This document shows, piece by piece, positions 1-5,229 of a stretch of DNA of 5,229 bases (position 1 is its first letter; every line of letters starts with the position of its first letter). The notes beneath the pieces were generated by a model. That model was not told where the DNA came from. It saw only the letters and a program-made list of their open reading frames with translations, and ran no database searches. The translations under genes and the position numbers were made by a program. This DNA comes from Pararhodospirillum photometricum DSM 122 (GTDB lineage: Bacteria > Pseudomonadota > Alphaproteobacteria > Rhodospirillales > Rhodospirillaceae), in assembly GCF_000284415.1 (NCBI RefSeq), contig NC_017059.1, positions 1,303,967 through 1,309,195 on the forward strand, written 5' to 3'.

Positions 1-401
1 GGGAGGGGGCGTCAGTCGAAACCCTGGCCAAGCCTTTTCGCCTTCATGAGTTGGTGGCCCGTCTGAAAACGCTGTGTCAGGCCGAGCCGGTCTTGGCCCT
101 GGGGGCCAGCCTGTTCCGGCCCGAGCGCAAACTCCTGGAGACCCCGAGCGGCCCGTGGCCCGGCCATCTCACCGACAAAGAAGCCCAGGTGCTGGCCGTC
201 CTGGCCCGGGCTCCGGGGCAAATTGTTCCACGTGAAACGTTGTTGACTAAAGTGTGGGGTTATAGCGACGCCCTCGACACCCACACCTTGGAGACCCACG
301 TCTACCGCCTGCGCCGCAAACTGGAGGCCGACCCGCTCCCCGGGCTTGCCCTGGTGACGGAGGAGGGGGGCTACCGGCTTTGCCTGGAGCCCCCCGCGTA
401 A
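1..401 (+). CDS. OmpR/PhoB-family response regulator, C-terminal part (5' end outside window)
   Basis: This is the 3' end of a two-component response regulator that would bind DNA when phosphorylated by a partner histidine kinase. The reading frame is open from base 3 and gives 132 residues before the TAA at 399-401. Fragment residues 10-12 (KPF) are the conserved beta5 lysine-proline-phenylalanine of a receiver domain, followed by its last helix (HELVARLKTL). After a linker of about 30 residues comes a winged-helix trans_reg_C domain: LTDKEAQVL at about 56-64, RETLLTKVWG at 77-86, recognition helix THTLETHVYRLRRKLE at 93-108, and the wing with GGYRL at 122-126. A TTG at 51 could look like a start, but it lies inside the receiver fold, so the gene must begin upstream of the window. 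The phospho-acceptor aspartate is not visible. The target genes and partner kinase cannot be told from this sequence. Family assignment is firm; the specific regulator is not. Confidence 0.9.
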   Translation, partial: EGASVETLAKPFRLHELVARLKTLCQAEPVLALGASLFRPERKLLETPSGPWPGHLTDKEAQVLAVLARAPGQIVPRETLLTKVWGYSDALDTHTLETHVYRLRRKLEADPLPGLALVTEEGGYRLCLEPPA

Positions 402-405
402 CCAA

Positions 406-426
406 GGCGCCCGCCGCCGTTTTTTT
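406..426 (+). terminator. Possible weak Rho-independent terminator after the response regulator
   Basis: Five bases after the response regulator stop, a 4-bp GC stem (GGCG at 406-409 with CGCC at 415-418, 5-base loop) is followed by one G and seven T (420-426). The T-run is convincing, but the stem is short for an intrinsic terminator. It may act with help from Rho or may be incidental. It would separate the regulator's transcript from purH. Confidence 0.35.
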
Positions 427-514
427 GAGCGTGCCCGGTCGCGCCCAGACTCAGGGCATGGTATAGCGGTGCACCGGCCCTCTCCGGCCCCTCCCCTTCA
501 TCTCCGGCAGTCTC

Positions 515-520
515 AAGGGA
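515..520 (+). promoter_or_regulatory. Ribosome binding site of purH
   Basis: AAGGGA lies 9 bases upstream of the GTG at 530. It decides the start of purH: the same frame has a stop codon at 464-466 and no ATG, GTG or TTG between that stop and 530. The first internal ATG (719) would remove the start of the cyclohydrolase domain. No recognisable riboswitch or clear sigma-70 promoter pair was found in the 402-529 leader. Confidence 0.65.
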
Positions 521-529
521 TTCTCACCC

Positions 530-2110
530 GTGCAGCACGCTATTCCTCTTCGCCGCGCCTTGTTCAGCGTGTCGGACAAGACCGACCTCGTTTCCTTCGC
601 CCGCTTCCTGGTCGAGCACGGCGTTGAACTGCTCTCGACCGGCGGCAGCGCCCGCGCCCTGGCCGATGCGGGCTTGCCGGTGATCGAGGTGGCCGACTAC
701 ACCGGCTCGCCCGAAATGCTTGATGGCCGGGTCAAGACCCTCCATCCCCGGATCCATGGCGGCATCCTCGGCATCCGCGACAACCCCGAGCACCAGCGGG
801 CCATGGAGCAGCACGCCATCCCGCCGATTGATCTGGTGGTGGTCAACCTCTATCCCTTCGAGGCCACCGTGGCGCGCGGTGCCGATTTCGCCACCTGCGT
901 GGAAAACATCGACATCGGCGGCCCCTCCCTGATCCGCGGCGCCGCTAAAAACCATGCCTTCGTCACCGTGGTCACCGACCCCGAGGATTACGCCAAGGTC
1001 ATGGACGACATGCGCGCCAACAACGGCGCCACTACCCTTGATCTGCGCCGCCGTCTCGCCGCCGCCGCCTATGCCCGCTGCGGCGCCTACGACGGAGCCA
1101 TCAGCCGCTGGTTCCAAGAACAGACCGGCGAGGAAAATCCCCGGCACATCGTGTTCGCCGGCCGCTTGCGCCAGTCCCTGCGCTACGGCGAAAACCCGCA
1201 TCAAAAAGCCGGCTTCTATGTCCACGGCCTGTCGCGCCCCGGCGTCGCCAACGCGCGGCAGGTTCAGGGCAAGGAACTCTCGTACAACAACATCAATGAC
1301 ACCGATGCCGCCTTCGAGCTGGTGTGCGAGTTCAACGAGCCGGCCGTCGCCATCATCAAGCACGCCAACCCTTGCGGCGTTGCCCGGGGTGAAACGGTGC
1401 TCGACGCCTACACCAAGGCCTTGGCCTGCGATCCCGTCAGTGCCTTCGGCGGCATCGTCGCCCTCAACCGCCGGCTTGACCGGGCGGCGGCCGAGGCGAT
1501 CACCGGCATCTTCACCGAGGTGGTCATCGCCCCCGATGCCGACGACGAGGCCCTGGCCGTGTTCGCCGCCAAGAAGAACCTGCGTCTGTTGCTGACCGGG
1601 GTCGTCGCCGATACCACCACCCCGGAGCTGACCATCCGCTCGGTGGCCGGGGGCTTCCTGGTTCAGGACCGCGATGCCGCCGATCTCCTCAGCGCCGACC
1701 TGCGCGTCGTCACCAAGCGCGCCCCGACCGAGCGGGAAATGGCCGACATGCTGTTCGCCTTCAAGGTCTGCAAGCACGTCAAGTCCAACGCCATCGTCTA
1801 TGTCCGCGAGGGCTGCACGGTGGGCATTGGCGCCGGCCAGATGAGCCGCGTCGATAGCGCCCGCATCGCGTCTTGGAAGTCGCAGGAAGCGGCCCAGGCC
1901 GCCGGCGCCGCCGAGCCCGCCACCAAGGGCTCGGTCGTCGCCTCCGATGCGTTCTTCCCGTTCGCCGACGGCCTGCTGGCCGCTGTCGAGGCCGGGGCCA
2001 CCGCCGTGATCCAGCCGGGCGGCTCGGTGCGCGACGATGAGGTCATCAAGGCCGCCGACGAGGCCGGTCTTGCCATGGTCTTCACCGGGCTGCGCCACTT
2101 CCGCCATTAA
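530..2110 (+). CDS. purH: Bifunctional AICAR transformylase / IMP cyclohydrolase
   Basis: PurH catalyses the last two steps of de novo purine synthesis in the cytoplasm: formyl transfer from 10-formyltetrahydrofolate to AICAR, then ring closure of FAICAR to IMP. The 526-residue product matches the usual family length (about 520-540). The N-terminal MGS-like cyclohydrolase domain (about 1-150) shows [11 protein letters not shown] at 34-44, [15 protein letters not shown] at 66-80 and [19 protein letters not shown] at 125-143. The transformylase domain shows YGENPHQKA at 219-227, the catalytic Lys-His pair in KHANPCGVA (K277, H278), [10 protein letters not shown] at 304-313, KSNAIVY at 418-424, [12 protein letters not shown] at 432-443, FFPFADGL at 475-482 and QPGGSVRD at 495-502. 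It ends in the family-typical LRHFRH. Translation starts at GTG, the only start codon in frame after an upstream stop. It appears to be a single-gene unit: a response regulator lies upstream and a convergent gene downstream. No purine-responsive leader is visible. The gene is intact. Confidence 0.98.
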   Translation: MQHAIPLRRALFSVSDKTDLVSFARFLVEHGVELLSTGGSARALADAGLPVIEVADYTGSPEMLDGRVKTLHPRIHGGILGIRDNPEHQRAMEQHAIPPIDLVVVNLYPFEATVARGADFATCVENIDIGGPSLIRGAAKNHAFVTVVTDPEDYAKVMDDMRANNGATTLDLRRRLAAAAYARCGAYDGAISRWFQEQTGEENPRHIVFAGRLRQSLRYGENPHQKAGFYVHGLSRPGVANARQVQGKELSYNNINDTDAAFELVCEFNEPAVAIIKHANPCGVARGETVLDAYTKALACDPVSAFGGIVALNRRLDRAAAEAITGIFTEVVIAPDADDEALAVFAAKKNLRLLLTGVVADTTTPELTIRSVAGGFLVQDRDAADLLSADLRVVTKRAPTEREMADMLFAFKVCKHVKSNAIVYVREGCTVGIGAGQMSRVDSARIASWKSQEAAQAAGAAEPATKGSVVASDAFFPFADGLLAAVEAGATAVIQPGGSVRDDEVIKAADEAGLAMVFTGLRHFRH

Positions 2111-2123
2111 GCGGTAACAAGAG

Positions 2124-2154
2124 AAGGCTGGGGAGGCTGGCCTCCCCAGACCCC
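2124..2154 (+). terminator. GC-rich hairpin between convergent purH and oxidoreductase genes (repeat copy 1)
   Basis: A perfect inverted repeat pairs CTGGGGAGGC (2128-2137) with GCCTCCCCAG (2140-2149) around a TG centre. It sits 17 bases after the purH stop and 13 bases before the stop of the convergent gene. On the plus strand it is preceded by AAGG and followed by ACCCC, with no T-run. On the minus strand the stem is followed by a mildly T-rich stretch (CCTTCTCTTGTT). Its position in a 52-base convergent gap fits a bidirectional transcript end or RNA 3'-end stabiliser. The same arms and flanks recur after hslU (3257-3288), so it is probably a dispersed repeat. The hairpin is seen directly; termination is inferred. 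Confidence 0.6.
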
Positions 2155-2162
2155 ACCGATCC

Positions 2163-3176
2163 TTAGGCAAAGCCTTCTAAGACGATCTTGCCGCGTGCTT
2201 TGCCGCTTTCGATCAGGGCGTGGGCTTGGCGCACGGTGGGGGCATTGATGGGTCCCAAGACTTCGGTCAGGGTGGTGCGGAGTGTGCCTGCGTCCACCAG
2301 CCGCGCGACTTCGGCCAGGATGCGCCCTTGGGCCTCCTGATCCGCCGTTTGAAACAGCGAGCGGGTGAACATGAACTCCCAATGTACCGAAACGCTCTTG
2401 CGCTTGAGCGGCATGACGTCGAGCTGGGCCGGATCGTCGATCAGGGCGAAACGGCCCTGCGGCGCGATCAGCGCGACAATTTCCGCCCAATGTTGGTCGG
2501 TCTGGGTGGTGGAAAACACAAGGCCGGGGGAGGCTAGCCCCTGATCGGCCAAGGCCTGGGCCAGCGGTCGGGTGTGGTCCACAACATGATGGGCCCCCAA
2601 CGTGGTGACCCAGTCGCGGGTTTCCGGCCTTGAAGCGGTGGCGATCACCGTGAGGTCGGTCAGAGCCCGGGCCAACTGAATCGCGATGGATCCGACCCCT
2701 CCGGCCCCGCCGATGATCAGCAGGCTGCGCGCCGCGCCGGGCACCGGTCGGGCCACGTCCAGCCGATCGAACAGAGTTTCCCAGGCGGTGAGGGCGGTGA
2801 GGGGGAGGGCGGCCGCCTCGGCAAACGACAGCGAGGCCGGCTTACGGGCCGCAAGGCGTTCGTCCACCCGATGAAACTCGGCATTGGTGCCGGGACGGGT
2901 CAGGTCGCCGGCATAATAAACCGTATCCCCGACGTGAAATCCGCTGACCTCGGGGCCGGTCTCGACCACCACACCGGCCGCATCCCACCCCAGAACCTTC
3001 CAGTCCTCCCCAACCGCTTGGCGCTGACGCACCTTGGTATCGACCGGATTGACCGACACCGCCTTGACTTCAACCAGAAGATCGCGGCCTTGGGGGACAG
3101 GGCGGGGCAGAGTGATGTCCGCCAGGGCATCGGGAACCGACAAAGGCCCGGGATTTTTAGTGCCAACCGCACGCAT
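2163..3176 (-). CDS. MDR-superfamily quinone oxidoreductase-like / 'zinc-type alcohol dehydrogenase' family protein
   Basis: This 337-residue protein belongs to the medium-chain dehydrogenase/reductase superfamily and is probably an NADPH-dependent reductase of quinones or enones. The GroES-like N-terminal domain shows LLVEVKAVSVNPVDTKVR at 33-50 and LGWDAAGVV at 62-70. The Rossmann domain shows the dinucleotide-binding motif IIGGAGGVGSIAIQLA at 154-169. Later come HWEFMFTRSLFQT at 265-277 and the C-terminal HALIESGKARGKIVL at 319-333, a pattern I know from proteins named 'zinc-binding alcohol dehydrogenase family' (adh_fam_1 type). The sequence lacks the GHE zinc motif and has no cysteine at all, so neither the catalytic nor the structural zinc site of classical alcohol dehydrogenases can form. 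The start is fixed by a perfect Shine-Dalgarno sequence 6 bases upstream. It lies 115 bases after hslU on the same strand, behind a hairpin, so it may be transcribed separately. It converges on purH. Substrate unknown; family assignment is firm. Confidence 0.9.
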   Translation of the reverse strand: MRAVGTKNPGPLSVPDALADITLPRPVPQGRDLLVEVKAVSVNPVDTKVRQRQAVGEDWKVLGWDAAGVVVETGPEVSGFHVGDTVYYAGDLTRPGTNAEFHRVDERLAARKPASLSFAEAAALPLTALTAWETLFDRLDVARPVPGAARSLLIIGGAGGVGSIAIQLARALTDLTVIATASRPETRDWVTTLGAHHVVDHTRPLAQALADQGLASPGLVFSTTQTDQHWAEIVALIAPQGRFALIDDPAQLDVMPLKRKSVSVHWEFMFTRSLFQTADQEAQGRILAEVARLVDAGTLRTTLTEVLGPINAPTVRQAHALIESGKARGKIVLEGFA

Positions 3177-3182
3177 GTGCTG

Positions 3183-3190
3183 ACCTCCTT
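3183..3190 (-). promoter_or_regulatory. Consensus Shine-Dalgarno sequence of the oxidoreductase gene
   Basis: On the minus strand AAGGAGGT ends 6 bases before the ATG at 3176-3174. It is a full match to the anti-16S consensus, clearly stronger than the sites of the other genes here, and it settles the start codon. I found no convincing -35/-10 pair with normal spacing in the 115-base gap upstream. Confidence 0.85.
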
Positions 3191-3256
3191 GGGAAACACC
3201 GATATCCCAGAGGTGAGGCCCGCCATGACCAAACGCAACAAAAAACCAGGAATCGA

Positions 3257-3288
3257 GGGGTCTGGGGAGGCCGCGCCTCCCCAGCCTT
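3257..3288 (-). terminator. GC-rich hairpin after hslU (repeat copy 2)
   Basis: Read on the minus strand, a perfect 10-bp stem (CTGGGGAGGC / GCCTCCCCAG, 3284-3275 and 3271-3262) with a 3-base loop starts 7 bases after the hslU stop. As in copy 1 it is preceded by AAGG and followed by ACCCC. A run of six T lies on the minus strand at 3245-3240, but 16 bases past the stem, too far for a textbook intrinsic terminator. It likely marks the end of the hslVU transcript, by termination or by 3'-end processing, and may lower read-through into the downstream oxidoreductase gene. The structure is seen; the function is inferred. Confidence 0.6.
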
Positions 3289-3291
3289 GCT

Positions 3292-4602
3292 TTAAAGAAT
3301 AAACCGCGAAAGATCAGCCTTAGCGGCCAAGGTGCCCACCCGCTCGCGCACCATCTCGGGCGTGACCACCAAGGTCTCGCCGGCCCGGTCGGTGGCGGTA
3401 AAGCTGATGTCCTCCAGCAAGCGCTCCAATACCGTATGCAAGCGCCGCGCCCCGATGTTCTCGACCGCCCGGTTGATCTCGGTGGCGATCTCGGCGATGG
3501 CGACCACGGTCTCGTCGGGGAACTCCAGGGTGACTTCCTCGGTCGCCAACAGGGCCTTGTACTGCTTGAGCAAGCTGGCCTCGGGCTCGGTGAGGATGCG
3601 CTGGAAGTCCTCGGCCGATAGCGCCTTCAACTCCACCCGGATGGGCAGACGGCCTTGCAGCTCTGGCAACAGGTCGGACGGCTTGCTGATGTGGAAGGCA
3701 CCGGAGGCGATGAACAGCACATGGTCGGTTTTGACCGGGCCATGCTTGGTGGTTACCGTCGTGCCCTCGATCAGCGGCAGCAGGTCGCGCTGCACGCCTT
3801 CGCGGCTGACATCGGCGCCGCGCCGTTCGGTCGAGCCGGCGATCTTGTCCATCTCGTCGAGGAAGACGATGCCGTTGTTTTCCACGGCGCTGATGGCTTG
3901 GCTCACCACCTGATCTTGGTCAAGCAGCTTGTCCGCCTCTTCGCGCACCAGCACGTCGTGGGAATCCGCGACCGTCATGCGGCGGGGCCGGGTGCGGCCG
4001 CCGAAGGCCTTGCCCAGCATGTCGCCGAGGTTGAGCATGCCCATTTGCGCCCCAGGCATCCCCGGGATGTCCATGGTCGGCAGCGACAGGCCGCTGGTAT
4101 CTTGAACGTGCAGCTCGATCTCACGATCGTTGAGCTCACCCTCGCGCAGCTTCTTGCGGAACTTCTGGCGAGTTTCAACCGAAGCGTTAGCGCCAACCAG
4201 GGCATCCAAGACCCGTTCCTCGGCGTTGATCTCGGCCTTGGCCTCGACCATCTTACGCTGGCGTTCGCGCTCGGTGACGATCGCCACCTCGACGAGATCG
4301 CGAATGATGCTCTCAACATCGCGCCCGACATAGCCCACTTCGGTGAACTTGGTCGCCTCGACCTTCAAAAAAGGCGCCTGGGCCAAGCGGGCGAGACGCC
4401 GGGCGATTTCGGTCTTGCCCACGCCGGTGGGGCCGATCATCAGAATATTCTTGGGCAGCACCTCGTCGCGCAGGGCATCGGGAAGCTGCTGGCGGCGCCA
4501 GCGGTTGCGCAGGGCCACGGCCACGGCCCGCTTGGCGTCGCGCTGGCCGACAATGTAGCGATCCAGCTCGGAGACGATTTCGCGGGGACTGAACGAGCTC
4601 AT
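3292..4602 (-). CDS. hslU: ATP-dependent protease ATPase subunit HslU (ClpY)
   Basis: HslU is the AAA+ unfoldase that forms hexamers, unfolds substrate proteins using ATP, and threads them into the HslV peptidase in the cytoplasm. Its 436 residues are close to the E. coli length (443). Visible motifs are the N-terminal [16 protein letters not shown] at 5-20, Walker A GPTGVGKT at 57-64, the substrate-gripping pore loop GYVGRD at 90-95, and the variable I-domain at about 110-240. These are followed by Walker [12 protein letters not shown] at 244-254 (D249, E250), sensor 1 region FIASGAFH at 297-304, the probable arginine finger R318 in [13 protein letters not shown], and sensor 2 region [12 protein letters not shown] at 382-393. 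The C-terminal DLSRFIL at 430-436 is the family-typical tail that docks into HslV and activates it. The start ATG overlaps the hslV stop (ATGA) and has only a weak GGA upstream, so translation is probably coupled to hslV. The gene is intact with nothing missing. Confidence 0.98.
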   Translation of the reverse strand: MSSFSPREIVSELDRYIVGQRDAKRAVAVALRNRWRRQQLPDALRDEVLPKNILMIGPTGVGKTEIARRLARLAQAPFLKVEATKFTEVGYVGRDVESIIRDLVEVAIVTERERQRKMVEAKAEINAEERVLDALVGANASVETRQKFRKKLREGELNDREIELHVQDTSGLSLPTMDIPGMPGAQMGMLNLGDMLGKAFGGRTRPRRMTVADSHDVLVREEADKLLDQDQVVSQAISAVENNGIVFLDEMDKIAGSTERRGADVSREGVQRDLLPLIEGTTVTTKHGPVKTDHVLFIASGAFHISKPSDLLPELQGRLPIRVELKALSAEDFQRILTEPEASLLKQYKALLATEEVTLEFPDETVVAIAEIATEINRAVENIGARRLHTVLERLLEDISFTATDRAGETLVVTPEMVRERVGTLAAKADLSRFIL

Positions 4603-5159
4603 AGGCGTTCCAGGGTCAGGGTGGAGTTGGTGTAAATACAGATGCCAGCCGCCACCGCCATGGCGCGTCGGGCGATGGCTTCCGCATCCAGCTCGATCTC
4701 AAGGCCCATCAGGGCCCGGGCGGCCGCCAAGGCATAGGCACCGCCGGATCCGATGCCAATGACGCCGTCCTCGGGTTCCAGCACGTCGCCGGTGCCGGTC
4801 AGCACCAAGGAAATGTCCTTGTCCGCCACCGCCATCATGGCCTCCAGACGGCGCAGATAGCGGTCCGTGCGCCAATCTTTGGCCATTTCGACGCACGCCC
4901 GGGTCAGTTGCCCCGGATGCTGCTCCAGTTTGGCTTCCAGGCGCTCAAATAAGGTGAAGGCATCGGCGGTCGCCCCGGCAAATCCGGCGATCACCGAGCC
5001 ATCGGCCAGGGTCCGCACCTTGCGGGCATTGGCCTTCATCACGGTGTTGCCGAAGGTCACCTGACCATCACCGGCAATCACCACCTGTCCCGCGCGCCGC
5101 ACCGCCAAAATGGTTGTGCCATGCCACGTTGGCGGGGACGAGGACTCTGCTCCTGTCAT
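4599..5159 (-). CDS. hslV: ATP-dependent protease peptidase subunit HslV (ClpQ)
   Basis: HslV is the N-terminal-threonine peptidase that forms a double hexameric ring and degrades proteins delivered by HslU. With the start at 5159 the product is 186 residues: a 14-residue propeptide ending in WHG, then the catalytic Thr15 (TTILAVRR), which becomes Thr1 after processing. In mature numbering, Lys33 of NARKVR is present, as are [10 protein letters not shown] at 15-24, [17 protein letters not shown], the AKDWRTDR stretch, GIGSGG and the ICIYTN segment expected near the cation-binding site. I prefer 5159 to the ATG at 5174 because a GGAG sits 9 bases before 5159 and is itself part of the 5174 start region. 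The ATG at 5159 also overlaps the stop of the preceding gene (TGATG), a common coupled arrangement. The 3' end overlaps hslU by 4 bases (ATGA). No promoter is visible, so transcription must begin in or before the upstream gene. Confidence 0.96.
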   Translation of the reverse strand: MTGAESSSPPTWHGTTILAVRRAGQVVIAGDGQVTFGNTVMKANARKVRTLADGSVIAGFAGATADAFTLFERLEAKLEQHPGQLTRACVEMAKDWRTDRYLRRLEAMMAVADKDISLVLTGTGDVLEPEDGVIGIGSGGAYALAAARALMGLEIELDAEAIARRAMAVAAGICIYTNSTLTLERL

Positions 5160-5229
5160 CAGGAATATCTCCATGCAGGCTGGGCCAAGGGCATGGGGAT
5201 CGTGTCACCAAAGAGGTCCACCACCTTGC
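5159..5229 (-). CDS. C-terminal end of an unrecognised gene upstream of hslV (5' end outside window)
   Basis: On the minus strand, a frame open from the window edge encodes 22 residues before the TGA at 5161-5159. The tail reads [14 protein letters not shown], followed by AQPAWRYS. Of its 22 codons, 16 end in G or C, as expected for coding DNA in this genome, and its stop overlaps the hslV start by one base (TGATG). One other frame is also open across this short stretch but gives an unlikely Trp/Arg/Ser-rich peptide, and the hslV frame itself has a stop at 5207-5205. I do not recognise the family. In some alphaproteobacteria hslV neighbours histidine biosynthesis genes, but this tail gives no evidence for one. 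It is probably the gene that carries the transcript into hslVU. Confidence 0.55.
   Translation of the reverse strand, partial: KVVDLFGDTIPMPLAQPAWRYS
5169..5172 (-). promoter_or_regulatory. Ribosome binding site deciding the hslV start
   Basis: GGAG on the minus strand (5172-5169) lies 9 bases before the ATG at 5159-5157. It overlaps the other in-frame ATG (5174-5172), which itself has no good purine-rich sequence upstream. This supports the shorter HslV. The site lies within the last codons of the upstream gene. Confidence 0.6.

Noticed and set aside
425..467. Possible purH promoter with TTGAGC (425-430) and TATAGC (462-467).
   Set aside because: The spacing is 31 bases, far from the usual 16-18, and no better -35 box sits at the right distance from TATAGC.
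2101..2114. Small inverted repeat CCGC / GCGG across the purH stop codon.
   Set aside because: It is only four base pairs, no T-run follows, and such repeats arise by chance in GC-rich DNA. The stronger hairpin lies just downstream.
524..2170. A 548-codon open frame on the minus strand running opposite all of purH.
   Set aside because: It mirrors purH codon by codon. Long antisense open frames are common opposite GC-rich genes. The peptide is Gly/Ala/Asp/His-rich with no recognisable motif, while the plus strand encodes a complete PurH.
3655..4635. A 326-codon open frame on the plus strand opposite hslU.
   Set aside because: It is a shadow of hslU: low-complexity Leu/Ala/Gly/His-rich peptide with no domain, opposite a fully conserved HslU.
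1..5229. Search for an undescribed system (defence, mobile, repeat array, selfish element).
   Set aside because: All substantial coding regions except the 22-codon fragment at the right edge belong to well-known families with intact motifs. I see no direct-repeat arrays, integrase or transposase motifs, attachment-site duplications or obvious compositional shift.

Overview
This window is ordinary chromosomal housekeeping DNA from a GC-rich alphaproteobacterium. The protein sequences and gene style suggest the Rhodospirillales (Rhodospirillum/Pararhodospirillum-like), but that placement is my inference from residue patterns and not from a search. Nearly every base is coding or short intergenic. 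I see no mobile element, CRISPR array, tRNA or rRNA, and no evidence of a previously undescribed system.

Left part, plus strand: the window opens inside the end of the receiver domain of an OmpR/PhoB-type response regulator, whose winged-helix domain ends at 401. After a 128-base gap comes purH (530-2110, GTG start), the bifunctional enzyme for the last two steps of de novo IMP synthesis. The gap holds a weak hairpin plus T-run, then a Shine-Dalgarno sequence.

Right part, minus strand, read from right to left: the last 22 codons of an unrecognised gene (5159-5229) overlap the start of hslV (TGATG junction). hslV (4599-5159) overlaps hslU by ATGA (4599-4602), and hslU ends at 3292. A 115-base gap follows, then a cysteine-free MDR-family quinone oxidoreductase-like gene (2163-3176) with a perfect Shine-Dalgarno sequence. 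It ends convergently against purH, leaving 52 bases between the two stop codons.

HslV (threonine protease) and HslU (AAA+ unfoldase) form one ATP-dependent protease. All key motifs are present in both, and the overlapping genes suggest coupled translation. purH is an independent unit. The oxidoreductase has no evident functional link to its neighbours.

The most notable non-coding feature is a pair of near-identical GC-rich hairpins. One lies just after purH and one just after hslU, each oriented the same way relative to the gene it follows. They look like a dispersed terminator-like or REP-like element.
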